A stretch of 64,000 bases of DNA. Source: Ditylenchus dipsaci. Taxonomy: Eukaryota > Nematoda > Chromadorea > Rhabditida > Anguinidae. The stretch spans positions 186,001 through 250,000 of the forward strand of contig SADC01001337.1 in NCBI GenBank assembly GCA_004194705.1, read 5' to 3'. Positions 44,274 through 56,600 of this stretch are shown here, one piece after another. The notes under the pieces are model-generated. The model was not told the DNA's origin and did no database searches. It saw only the letters and a list, made by a program, of their open reading frames with translations. The first letter of the stretch is position 1, and each line of letters starts with the position of its first letter. Position numbers and translations under genes: made by a program.

Positions 44274-44692
44274 TTATAGTATACATTCATACACTTGCCA
44301 CGATGTAACAGCCGGCCACCTGGATCTGAAATAATATATATTACTTCCCTGACTGGCTGTACAAAACAGCTTGCGGATACAAACAATAAATTTTTTTCTC
44401 ATTACATCTTTTCCAGGTAATGCCATCCATTGACTTATAATTATAGCTGCTGCAATTAAGAGGGAACCTAGAAATACCAGTAGTCCATCGGCTGCGCGTT
44501 TCGCGCGTCTTGCAGGTGTTGCATGTGGTGAAATGTGGTGGGAACTGCCGACTCCCACCACCACCACAACTCCCAATAAAAGTAGACCAACCAGAATAAA
44601 AAACAATTTTTTAGATAACTTTTACTCTTAACCGGTTTAGCAATAGTAGTAGAAGCTAAAGCACAGGGCCTGAAATTCAAAATCATAATCAT
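44274..44692 (-). CDS. putative two-pass membrane protein, partial
   Basis: Acceptor at about 44663 (TTTCAG) opens CALASTTIAKPVKSKSYLK; one base short in the A-run near 44611, the frame then continues LFFILVGLLLLGVVVVVGVG (membrane helix 1), ISPHATPARRAKRAADG (basic loop), LLVFLGSLLIAAAIIISQWM (helix 2), and a tail to a stop at 44274. It lies 60 bp outside the hAT element. The composition is unlike repeat-derived frames nearby. No family recognised and no 5' exon found. Confidence 0.4.
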
Positions 44693-45489
44693 TAGCGGAA
44701 TTTGGCGCCAAATAAAAAATTCCGAAAAATGGACAATTTTGGACCCTGACTGTTTTGTGTATCAGATATATTTTTTTCATAATTTTTGTGAAATGCTGTT
44801 GACCGAAAAATTCCGTATTCCAAGGGCTTTCGAAGAATCCATCACTTGCCCATGAAACCTGCAGAATTCAAAATGACAATTGATTTCTGTTAAAAAAGTT
44901 TAAAATTTTCTTTACCTGGTTGACTTTATTGAAGTTCTAGAAAGTGTTTTTGTCATATTTTTTTCAAACGAAACCAAGGGCTTGATAGAGGAGTAAATTT
45001 GCTACATTTTGGTACTAAGAAAGTATGCAAAAAATGCAAATTTAGGGTGTTCTATGCAAAAGTTGGATGGAAAACACGAAGCCGCTGTTTTTACTCGAAA
45101 AAGGGCAGTTGTTTGCTTAAGACGGTCTCTAGTTTTTTTAAATTAACATCTTTATGAAAATCGGCTCAACTTTTCAAGTAGCTGAATGTATGGGCTATGG
45201 TTTTGGTATATAAATTGTGCGGAAAAGTCTATGGTTTGCACTTTTTGTCTGTCGTGTATTTCAGTATAGTTTTTGCATGTTCAGGCAAGCTTAATGGTCC
45301 TAACAAGACATGCTACTGCAGTGTAAAAGAAGCCGGAAACAAAGCAAGCTAACATTCTAAGGACTTCCGAAGCAAGAAGGGTTTTGATAGAGATTAACCG
45401 AGGAAAAGGCTAGCGATCGAGCAAGCAATCATCATATTAGTAAGTTATTTCTTCGTGTTCCACCTATTTTTTAGGCGCTTATGTTTCAG

Positions 45490-46068
45490 TGAAGTAAGCT
45501 AACGAGCAGTGACTGAAGCCGAATCAAGAGCAGTACTCTCAGCTTGAAGAAGGAAGCAGCAACGATCAGGTGGAACAGATGAATGCGGATAACTATGGCG
45601 ACAACGATCAAATAGATGACATCGAGCGTTAGCAGGCTGAAGAAGATGGAGAGCGTGTGGATTCCGTCGAGGTAAAACTTTCCCACCCGATATAGCACCA
45701 GTTATGGCGTTTATCAAACACTTGTTTATACATATCTGAATTACTTATTTTTAGCAATTTCAGAAGACGGCCACCACTAAACGAGTCACTACTCCATTCA
45801 TGACCAGGTAAGTAAAAGCCAGAATTCTCGTACTCAACCTCTGTAGACCGCTATGTAAGTACTTTTGCATACTTTCGTGTTCTAATGTGAGCTAACTATG
45901 ACCTTATCCAGGGGTGCTCCGGTTATGGTCGAATGGTAGGCGAAATAGATCCTTTGGAAATTGCCTCAAAGAGTTCATGGACAAACTGATTCCGATCATC
46001 ATACGCCGCCACCTACCAGATGGAAGTTTCGAAGATTGTGCGTTGATGAAGCGCAAATTCTTGATTAG
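45490..46068 (+). pseudogene. POLR2F: RNA polymerase subunit RPB6, disrupted
   Basis: RPB6/Rpo26 is a shared small subunit of RNA polymerases I, II and III. Pieces: an acidic exon 45513-45671 (YSQLEEGSSNDQVEQMNADN, with an in-frame TAG near 45630); 45755-45854 (TKRVTTPFMTR, then KARIL); and 45912-46068 (GAPVMVE, GEIDPLEIA, KLIPIIIRRHLPDGSFED, then CVDEAQILD and a stop). Splice phases around conserved AMGAPVMVE still fit. However, the middle exon has frame loss after MTR and a TAG where the family has Gln (TQPL-stop-TAM), and the last exon needs extra bases near 45936, 45970 and 46037. Introns are present, so it is not a processed copy. It is either a decayed duplicate or a poorly sequenced functional gene. 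Confidence 0.8.
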
Positions 46069-46859
46069 TGAGGAAGTATCGTTTGAATATGAATCCTTTG
46101 TTTTCGATGGAAATTAGCTATAAAGATGTTGTTGAGTCGTTTCGTCCAAAAAAAATTGTTTCCGATTGCCTTTTGTCTCGCATCCTAGTTTGAATCCTTG
46201 TTTCGTGAGAAAACTTGTGTGCAAAAGGCTCGTGAAATCTCTCAAATGATTTTTTTGCGCCAGCAATATTAGCTGAACCTTTAAAGCTGACAGTTGTATC
46301 AAAATTCAGCATAATTAAGCTCAGGATAATAGTTCTCTCAAAAATATTTAAAAAATACTCGAAAATTTTTTAGAAAAGAAAAGGGAATTTAAAAACTACC
46401 GAATATTGCAATTTTATGCAAAAAATGTTGGCGTTTTGTTTATTTTGAAGTGATCAGGATTTTTAATTTTGGGCCCCTGTGAAAGGCTCAACTTCAAAAT
46501 TTAGAGCCATTTAAAAAAAAAAAGAAAAAAATTCAGCAAAAAATAAGAATGGTTTACTAGCCTGACACCAGCCTGCTTATATATTCCTGATTATTGAGAA
46601 CTAGAAAATTATCACTGTTCTTATTGCGAAATTGTCGAAAAAAAAAATACTTTTTAATTAAAAGAGGTGTTTACTTGTGTGTTTACTTGAAAACCCTTCA
46701 AGGTATTATAAGCTTGGGGGACAAAGGCAATTGGTCAACCTTCGGTAACCAAAATTTTTTTGGAAACCTAGTTATTTAGTGCGGAAATTGTAAGTAAACA
46801 TCTTTTTTATAGTTTTTAGCGTATAAGAATTACTCGGGAGACGTCTGAACACTATTTAC

Positions 46860-47460
46860 AGTTAACGAAAAAATAAACAAAATATAAACATGTAAATGAA
46901 AATATTTCGCAAAAAGAAGTTTTTCTTTGTGACCAAATGGGCACTCCTAAGATTTAACCATAAAACCTCAAATTTAAACTTCAAATGGCATAATATCATT
47001 TTTTTACAGCAAATTCCAATCTAACTGCAAAACGTCCTGCATAATTGGAAAGTTTTCGAAAAATACAAACATGTAAATAAAAATATTTCACTAAAAAAAG
47101 TTTTTCTTTGTGACCAAAAATGTACTCAAAAAGCGTGACAATAAATCCAGACTAAAATCTACCATCTCCAATTTGGAGGGCAAAGAAAAATTGTTTGGAA
47201 GCAACTTCAATTATACGTGTTTGTGCTTAAAAAAAGCTAAGATGTTGTTCTTGAGTATTCTGATGAGATATTTGCCATAGTTGTTTGAAACATGACATAA
47301 ATTAGACTTCAACATTAAAATCCACCCTGAATCCAGGCCAAAATCCACCACCAATTCGGAGGGCAAGAAAAAAATTAGAAGCCGTTTTGATTTTACGTGT
47401 TTGTGTTTAAACGCAAGCTGAGTAGTTGTACTAGAGTGCTCTGAAAAAATTTCCGGCATA
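46860..47460. repeat. diverged direct repeats
   Basis: Segment ACAAACATGTAAATAAAAAT, then TTTTTCTTTGTGACCAAAA near 47066-47120, repeats 46887-46935. A second pair (AATTTGGAGGGCAAAGAAAA at 47170 and AATTCGGAGGGCAAGAAAAA at 47351, each followed by TACGTGTTTGTG) is about 180 bp apart. Function unknown. Confidence 0.4.
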
Positions 47461-48458
47461 AATTTGCGAAAAGGGCAGAAAACTAGATTTTATCACAAAA
47501 AGGGCGACCCACAGACACATGCAAATACTTTCAATTTCAAACCTACCTTACATCGCCCTAACCGCCCTGAGTACACTGTAAACCTTTTTGGGGACCATAG
47601 CGTTGTTAAATAATCAATTTTACTAAACTAAAATTTACTAGTCTTTGAAAAAAATTTGGTTTTTTTCCAACTGTACTTAGAATCATTGCTATCACTAACG
47701 ATGATCTCATTATTGACTGAAAATCGGCCAGAACTAAAAAACGACTTCCCACTACTGAAGTCAAAGTCAATAATTAGGCAGTCGACACGATATCCAAGTT
47801 TTGAACCAAACCACCCTGAGGTACACTTACTCTCCAAGCGGTCTAGCCAATCATCTTAGGGTTTAACCGCATTTCTTTGTTTTATTTACTTAGGTACAGC
47901 CTCCTAGATGCTGAGGTCTAACTACGGCAAACATTAGTTTTGATCCGTTGATATCATATGTAAGCAGTATACCTATTTTTCGTGGTGGTTTGGGGTACAT
48001 GGGGATATTTAGAGTAGTTTGGGATTATTTGGGCTGGTTTAGATATTTTGGAGTGATATGGGGGCGATTTGTGTGGTTTGAGATGAGGAGATTTGTTGTG
48101 GTTTGAAACAGTGTTGTTCCAGCGCCGAGGTCCGCGACGGCGCCTTGAGCACATTGTGAGCACCCTATTGTAGATTTTTCAATACCAAAATGTTTTCTAG
48201 ATTATAGCGGTCATTTTTAGTACTAAATTCACACAAATTGAAATAAGAACTTTGTAAACAAAAGAAATCGAATAAAAATTCTCAACAAAAACCATGATAC
48301 CCGTCATGGATATTTCATAACTTTGATTTTATCGCTGTACCACCTTTTGTAGCAATATCGCCTCATTGGCCCAGTTTCACTAGAAGGCATACATGCTCCA
48401 CAAAAATTCTCGTGATAGCCTCCTCAAAGTGACACTCCAGGAGGGTCTCTTGTGAGCA

Positions 48459-48806
48459 GTGTTGTAAATGGCACCGCTGCCGGTGCCCGGTGCGGTTCCC
48501 GGTGCCGAAATTTTAGAGGTCGGTGCCCGGTGCCATAATTCTAGAAGTCAGTGCCGGACCGGTGCGACTCCCTCATATCTGGCAAGAGCTATCTGAAGTA
48601 TAGTATAACAGCACTATAATGTCGAAAACGTTGTTTATATTTTCAGTTTAGCTTAAAAATTTAAAAATTTAGTTGATAATTTTTTTGGACACACACGAAA
48701 ATGTCCGGTGCGGCACCGGAACCGCCAGTGCGCGGTGAAGTGCCGAAGCTGAAAATTTTTTGGTCGATGCCCCAGTGTGGTGGCGGTGTCGAAATTCCTA
48801 AATTTA
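48459..48806. mobile_element. hAT-type nonautonomous element, decayed
   Basis: Left end CAGTGTTGTAAATGGCACCG followed by GGTGCCCGGTGCGGTTCCCG, matching the subterminal repeats of 16063-16446. The right end near GTCGAAATTCCTAAATTTAC is truncated and no target duplication could be paired. Confidence 0.5.
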
Positions 48807-49469
48807 CTGAGCCTAAACCTAAGCCTATGGGCCTGAGCCTAAGCCAAAGCGTAAGCCTCAATTATTAGGTGAAGTATATTACAGTAGCGCTGATTTTGCA
48901 CCTTTTTTATGCATCATATTGAGCTGGTTGATACCTCTTCAGAAACTAGAATCGCAGAGCTTGACACTGGTACAAAAGAGTTGAAACTGTTGAGAGGCTC
49001 GCAAGAGCAACAAGTTTTAAAAAGATAAATCAGGCCTTTAAACTCAAATTTTAAAAATAAAGAACATTAAGTCATTGTTGGTAACAACAATGAACAACAA
49101 TCAACAATGCCATTTTATCCAGTGCTTTTCGAGTTTTGAGCTACGAAAATCTCAAAAATTATGAAGGTTCCGGGTCTCAAATAAAACACAAATCTTTAAT
49201 GGCTCATTTATAAATGTTGTCATTGTCGTCGATCAACTATATTCTTCACACGTTTTCACTCTTTCGACATCTCGACTGAAAATGCGAAATTTGTCCAAAA
49301 ATTTAAAAATTTTATATGTTAAAATGTGTCGACCAAAATTAAAGTTGTTCAGAATGAGTCAAGGAAGACGATGAACCGGAAGAAAATTTTCGCCAAAAAA
49401 ATTCGGTAACAAGGGATCTTATTTATTTCTGCGAAATTCCAGAAAACGTCTTTTAAACCATAAATATTA

Positions 49470-50029
49470 GGTTGTCTCAAAAGTTCGCACCGCGTTGCCT
49501 TGGTCCCCCTTGTTGAAAATTTTGTACAGTTTTAAAAAGTTCTCTGTGTTATTTTGCAATGTTTTTCAGTTTTTCGTTTATTTTTTTGCTCAGCTCATAT
49601 TGTTTATTGTTTTTAGATGGATAGCAATCATATTCGCCACGTTATGTTGTTTTTGTTTGATTCTGGCTGAATGGAACGGATGCTGCAAACAAAATCTGCG
49701 AAGATACTTATCGACCTCAAATGGGAAGTCTTGCCGCATCCGCCACATTCGCCTGACCTTGCTCCATCGGACTATCATCTCTTTCGATCGCTTCAGCACT
49801 TCCTTCGTGGTAAAGAATATGCAACAGTTCAAGCAATTTCAGAAGATATTGATCGTTTCTTTTCTTTATGTCAAGGGAATCAGTCGTCTTCAAGAACGCT
49901 GGAGAAAGTTGTGGAATTTGATGGAGATTATTTTGTTGATTAATTGCTATGCTTTGTTTTGAATAAAATTTGAAATTTTGCTTTATTTGAACGTTTGACA
50001 GTGAAACGGTGCAAACTTTTGAGACAACC
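49470..50029 (+). mobile_element. mariner element, internally deleted (560 bp)
   Basis: TA-flanked (49468-49469, 50030-50031) with inverted ends GGTTGTCTCAAAAGTTCGCA and the complement of TGCAAACTTTTGAGACAACC. Inside, a mariner-like N-terminus MDSNHIRHVMLFLFDSG (49617) stops, then a C-terminal block continues: LPHPPHSPDLAPSDYHLFRS, with the final D of the DD34D triad, to FDGDYFVD and a stop at 49943. About 700 bp of the transposase middle is missing, so it is a nonautonomous derivative. Confidence 0.88.
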
Positions 50030-50039
50030 TAATAATATG

Positions 50040-53000
50040 TTGTAAATAAATTTTCATTAATAAATAATATTAAAAAATATTTAGTCGGTTGTTTATTTTT
50101 CATAAATTTCTTCTTTTTATATCATTGAACACTATTGCTGCAGCTATAATACATCTTTTTGTTGTGCCAATAAATAAAAGAATTTGCAACAGCAAGAATA
50201 TAAGACTACTTCTACATGTCCCCCATATATATTGAGTTTGTTGGACTGAATTGAATTGGCAGTGGGGACAGCAAGTGTCCATCCAAATTTGACATTTCTC
50301 TTCATTGTTGTGGCGCCCATCTGTGGCTCCCCCACCCAAATGACTCAAGCAGCTTAAGCCAAAGCCGGCTATAAACTTTAGTTGCAACAAAGCTCGTGAA
50401 TATTTTTATTTATCTGGCGGCACAACAGGATTTATGTGGAGCTGGGTGGATGTCCAGAGGTGTTCCACCACCAAAGGGGTCTTCTCTTGCTGCTGCTGCC
50501 ACCACATTCCTCTTGCTGCCAATGAAGAGTGGCCAAAAGATTGCATCAAAAGAGCGAGTGAGTAACCACAATCAAACAACAGAGATGTTGGCGTGCAAGC
50601 ACACAAAAGAAAAGAAGAGTAGTGCCCCCTATTTTGGGCTAGAGAAGCTGACCACCACACCAGTCAGTGTGATAAATAGGAATAGGAAGGAGTGGGGTTG
50701 GCTCCTCTCTTTCTCTGCCTATTGTACAATAGTGGAAGAGGGGGAAGAACAGTTTCTATTACTTCTGCCTTTTCCCCTCTCTTCTAGCCTACCACAAATC
50801 AAAACGTTTTTAGTAGCTGCTGGGTCGGTGGCTAAATGTGTGTTTTGTTGGTCTAAAAAGTTGATGCTGGTCTATTCTATTTCGATACGCTTTTTTGTTG
50901 GCTTGTTGTGTGGTGGTTATGGTGGTTTTTTTTAGAAGTTATGTGTGTCAGCAATACAATTGAACTGTATTTATTTTCATTTTTTTCTTTTCGTTCCTTT
51001 CCGCTTCGATTATCTATTCCAAGTGGCTTGATGTATTATTGCGAGGTTTTGCTGGTGTTCCTGTTGATACTAGATAGTTGTTCTTTTGCCTTTACTTTAT
51101 TATTTTTGTAATAGGAAAGAGTTTTTTTAATGTATTGCCTGGATTTTCCGATAGCATCAAATTTATAAGAAAAGTAGAGGCTAGTGTCACATGCCTCAAT
51201 AATCTTTGGAATCCAAAAATTGTCGACAAAAAAGTTTACGAGTATACTTGTAAGTATCGGCCAAGGCTATGAGCCTGCGGGCCCAAGACTTAATCAAAAT
51301 TATTGGGTATTGATTTATGACATTAGCCCCGAAAAGTAGCCGAGTCAATCACTCAGTCTGAGTGGCGAGGGGGAAGTTTGTTGTCAATAGTTAAAAAAAA
51401 ATCATACTTTAAAATAAAATTACCTGTTTTCTGACAAGCTGGTCCAGAAAGTTCGTCGGGTTTTTTTCGCATTCATTTACCACCTCACACTGCGCATAAG
51501 ACCAAACAGATACTCTATGACTCAGGTGGTAAGTTTTGCCTCGCCAGCCCTAGTCTCTATATCTATATATATCTATATCTGACTTTGTCTGGATTCTATC
51601 TTTTTCGTTCTCTTTAACATTAGTTAGCTGGCAAGAAGTATGGAACAGTGCATGAATTTTCCAAGATTTGGAGTAGAGCTACATCGGATACCGCATTTCT
51701 TCTAATTTCTCCCCCGGGGAGTAATTAGAGGCATGCGATTTTTTCATACTTCAGGTGGCCTAAAATTTCTGTTTTCATTTACTGTTTGAGCTGTGTAAAA
51801 AGTGCCTGTTAGATTTTTAAAATCCCTCTCAGGCACTTTTTACACAGCTCAAACAGTAAATGAAAACAGAAATTTCAGGCCACTTGAAGTTAGGGGGAGA
51901 AATTAGAGGAAATACGGTATCCGATATCCGACACTTTTTGACATCCCAAATACGCTCCTATTTTGTTTCACATCCTATGGAGCCCTGATTTGGAGCTATG
52001 CTTCTCATCTCAGACGTCTGGATCGGACATCTCTCGTCTCAAAGGCGGTTGAAGTTCGTGGAAATTATTTTGTCGACTACATCTTGATATTTTATTGAAA
52101 TAAATGCGAAAAATAGACCAACTTTCCAGACAACTTAAAAATTCACAGTCTCGAAGGTGTTCTTGTGAATTCAAATCGCAAAGCAAAATTTCCTAAAATT
52201 CCTAGATGACTTTGTTGTAAGACGGTGACTGTAGATGTGATAGAACACCCTAATCTGCACTATATTGTTTTCGGCAGTTTCCTGTGCCAACTACTTTTAA
52301 TTAAGTTTTACCACCATGCCCACAACTATATGGGAATGAAGGTGTGAGTGCTGACCGTCCTTCAACCCCCACCCCCCCCCCTCCCTATCATTACATCTTG
52401 CGCCTTTATTGCACAAAATACTCAAGGTTAATTGAGCCCGATTGATTAGTCATATTGGGAGAGAGGGGGCACTGGCTAGCCAGCCATATACAACACTTAT
52501 TCCTCCACCCCCTTCACCGTCATCCAAAATTAGTCATTTTGATGGACGCAGAGGAGAGGGAAGAAAGCAAAAATAGTTGAGAAAAGAAAACAATTAAGAG
52601 TGCTAGTCAACTTTGGAGGGCTTTGTTTGCTCAGGCTCGGATGGTTAAGCTTCCCCCCCTCTTACTCAAACACTCCGTGGTAGTACTACTACCAAAGGTC
52701 AGTGGCGGTTTAGCTGAAGGTGGATTTGTCTTTTGCCAATACTATTGTAAAGCCGACTTTTCACTTACTTTTTTACTGGACTTTTTAAAAGTTTGCTTCT
52801 GCAAAAAAATTACGACCCCAAAACGCACAGCTATTAACAATATTGTTAGCGCCTTTGCGAAGATATTTGACGAATGGTCGGAAATGTAAAAAAAGTTCAG
52901 TAGAGCAAAATTGGTTTTGTAAAATTCCAAAATTTTTAACTTTTTACATTTTTACCTTATTTTTCAAATCATTCTAGTCATGTCCCTCTAGGGACATGAA

Positions 53001-53614
53001 TTTCGAAAGGGTAAACGAATGACTGGGAGTCCATCGGTCAGAACGCGCGGCACAAACAAAATTGGTGAGGAGTCGAAAAATACCGGGAGCCAACTATCAA
53101 TGGTCTTAAACGGATAAAAAAAATTACTGACAGTTTCCTTCGGCTATTTCAGCTAGTCAAAAAAAAATCATTTCGGGACCGTAAAACTCCCAAAATGTTC
53201 TCAAATTTTCTCAAAGTTATATATTTTCGGTATTTTTAGTTGAGATTTCTTCCTACCCGGTCTATAGCCCCCCCCCTTGGTCTTTTTAGTTTTTTCAGCC
53301 TTATCCAGCTTTTTTGCCATTACACCCCCCCCCCGCCCGCCAGAAAATCCTGGATACGCCTATGGTTGTCTGTGTTGCATCAAACTGTTTTGGTACTTTG
53401 GTGTCGTTCGGTTAAAATATATAACGCTATCCTCTAATAAATAACCACCCTGAAAGCTAGTTGGAAAAATAGAGCGCTTTCACATATTTTCAGAGCTCTC
53501 AGTTTGCATCACATAACAAAATCTCTTTTTGTGATAACTATAATTTTTTATTGCAGAATGGCTATTACCGACTACCTCACAGCTAATTCAGCTCCTAATT
53601 AGCTAACCAGGGGA
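50040..53614. other. repeat-poor upstream region of the integrin gene
   Basis: Mostly unique sequence with higher GC than elsewhere and few foldbacks (one at 51689-51919). Long open frames at 50396-50935 (plus) and 50406-50660 (minus) lack splice, domain or repeat logic. It is a candidate for promoter/enhancer or 5' untranslated exons of the integrin gene at 53615. Poly-pyrimidine and C runs occur at 52370-52382 and 53267-53340. No specific regulatory motif can be named. Confidence 0.4.
51689..51919. mobile_element. TACCGTA-family foldback
   Basis: TACCGCATTTCTTCTAATTT at left, AATTAGAGGAAATACGGTA at right, TA flanks. The arms pair almost perfectly for about 100 bp: GTGTAAAAAGTGCCTGTTAG and GGCACTTTTTACACAGCTC. 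Sister of 61655-61890. Confidence 0.75.
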
Positions 53615-56600
53615 ATGGTGACAAAGAAGCATTTGCTCAGGAAGCAGATCATCTCCAATTTCTTATTAATCCCATTATTTCTAATTTATTCTTGTTGTGA
53701 CGGGTTCAATATTGATGCTGCAAATCCCATTTATCGATTCGGACCTAAGAATTCCTCTTTTGGATTCGCCCTTGCTCAACATTTCAATAAGGAAAGGCCT
53801 GTGTAAGTTTTCCATTATTTTTAAAATTTTTCTTTTCATTAACCAAGATTTCACTGATATTTGATTGAAAAAATGTATTTTTTATTTCTTAATCTTTTAA
53901 AAAAAACCTTTATTATTAAAAAAAACCTTGGATAAAAATGTTGCTTAAAATATATAAAACAATTTTCTTTATTATTTTATGGCTCAAATCGTTTTACTCC
54001 GTCAAATTAAATACGATAGGTCCAAAAACTCACACCACCCTCAAATTTCTCATCACCATTAATGTCCGCTGAAATTTGTACTTTTTTGAGATGCTTCAAA
54101 AAGTTTTAAATAGCTCAACAGGGTATATTGCTAGACAAAAGATAGCTAGACCCGTGAATTAAAGTTTCAGTACCTCCCAGTTGTCACCTAGAACAGTTTA
54201 TTGGCGTATCATTACCAAATTTATTTCGGAGGGTTAAAACGAAATTCATAAACTAGAAGGGTAAATTACTAACTATTTTTATCCAAATTTCGTCCAATTC
54301 TAATGCTGCAAAATTATCTTACTCATCCAGAAATAGTTTTATGCTAATGCCATCTATTGTTTACACAGTAAAATAGCCAAAGCAAAATATATATCAGATT
54401 TCTGTTGTAGTGGCTGTGTGTGAACACGCCACACATATACAATTACTGCTAATCCCTGGGTTTAGGTTGGTGGTTGGAGCGCCCAAAACCGAGTCTGGTC
54501 AGCCAGGCACAAAACAAGCTGGAGCAGTCTTCTCCTGTGAATTGGACTTCAAAAGACCAAACGCCAATCCCCTCATTCAGGGCTGCTCTCAACTTCAAGT
54601 GGAATACCCCACTGATGCTGAGTTTCGCCGGCCACCTCAAAAACTCAACAGCAAGACTCTGCACGGAGAAGGCAAAAACCACCAGGTTTGACATATTTTA
54701 AATTGGGTAGAACATTCTGCCAGTGGCGATTTCAACTACTTTTAAAGCGTTGATCTAATTTTGTCACAGAAACAAATAGTGAAACAGTTATTGGCATGAT
54801 TAACTGAAATACTTTTGCCGCTTTTTTACCTACGAAAAGTACACTTTATTTTTTCAGCTTCTCGGTTTTGTTGTCCAATCTACGGGTGTCAAGGAAGGGC
54901 AAGCAATGGTATATTTTTTTGTAAAAACGTAGCGGTGAACAATAGTTTCCTGTCTGAGTTGAATCCTGGACCACGCACACGAGTGAACCCTGACCCCAAC
55001 ACCATCGAAATTTGGTGAACAATCAACAATGCAAACTTTCTTATCTTAAAAAATCACGGAGAAATTTAAAATTTAACAATTTTAAATTATTTAGGAAAGA
55101 CAATAAAGTAGGGAGTCTTGGATTCAATCTAGTGGGAGGCTATTATTTAATTTAAAATTTATAAAAAAACAAATCTAAATACCGTATTATATTTAATTAA
55201 CCCCCCCCCTCCTGCCTCTATATTCATATAGAGGCAGCAGACTATAAAATAAGAGGTAACTTGTCCACAAGCAGTTTTAAAGTGTGTCAAAAATAAAATG
55301 TTAAAGGAGCATGATCGTGCTCGATGGGGAGAAAAGGCGCGAACCAGCAGTTATTTTCTTTCTCGATAAATTTTTACATTCGTTCTCGTCTAGATTTTTT
55401 AAGTTTTCTGTCTAGTTTTTAAAAGCAGTATAAGGTCATCTATATCAGATTTGACGCAGAACAAGTGAAAAATAGGACGATTCGAAAAAATTCGAAAAAA
55501 ACTGCTGGTTCGCGCCTCAACGCACGGGCATGCCCCTTTAAAGGGGGAGGGACTTCTACGGCTACTTTTTGACATTGACTGCTTCAAATACATTTTTTCA
55601 CATATTTTGTTTCTCATTTCAGATGTTTTTACACCGTCTTGTAGCTGAGATTCTCCTCTTTCGATTGAGTGGTCAAACAGCCTGATTAAAAATAATTTTT
55701 GAGAAAGTCAAAACTAGGTTTTTTACCTAGGTGTCTTTAGTAGAGTTTCACCTTATATTTGGTGTAATTTTATCAAAAATCATTTTTAATCAGGGTGTTT
55801 GACCACTCAATTGATAGAGGAGAATCTCAGCTACAAAATGGTGTAAAAACATCTGAGATGAAAAAACAAAATGTGTGGAAAAATGTATGTGAAATGAAGT
55901 AGCTTTCAATGTCAAAAAGTAGTCGTAGAAGTCCCCCCCCCCTTAAGAAAACGATTTTGAATTAGGTAGGGAAGGGGTCAATTAGAGGAAATATGGAAAT
56001 AAATTTTTCGCCTAAAAAAATATGAAAAATGCCCGCCTAATTGATTTAACAGTTTGTTTGTGACTTCTGCCTATTTTAGGTGTGTGCACCCTTGCTGAGG
56101 TATGGTCTATCTGCATACACGGATGGTGCCTGCTATTTGCTTAACTCTGAACTCAATCACACTGGCCTCATCAGTACTTGCAATCCCCTGCCCAAGAAGG
56201 ATAGACACAATGACTACGGTGCCTGCGAACAGGGCTTTTCTGGCTTTATTGACAAAGTAGTACAATCTAAATTTAAAAAAACAGCAAGTTTGACTCTTTT
56301 TAGGATGTTATTCTGACTGGATTACCTGGAGCTCGCAAATGGACTGGAGGGGTGGGGTGCAATAGTTCAATACATATAGTCCTAACCGTTGAGTTGTAGG
56401 TATTCGGCCGTTATGAATTCATCTCTAATGGATTCCCTGACACGGTTGATAGGTGGACAATGGAAGTTAACAAAGAGCAAAATGGAATAATAAACATTTT
56501 GGCCTCGCATGATTACCTCGGCTATTCTGTACGATATGGGCGATTTGGCTTTTGGTGCGGTTTTAAAAAAAATTATATTAAATTTATTCAATCATCTATT

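Noticed and set aside
47628..47859. Open frames on both strands that look protein-like
   Set aside because: Neither strand has supporting exons, and both are equally plausible, so no gene is called.
50396..50935. 179-codon open frame, plus strand
   Set aside because: Overlaps an open minus frame, has no domain, no splice logic and unusual composition; more likely open by base composition.
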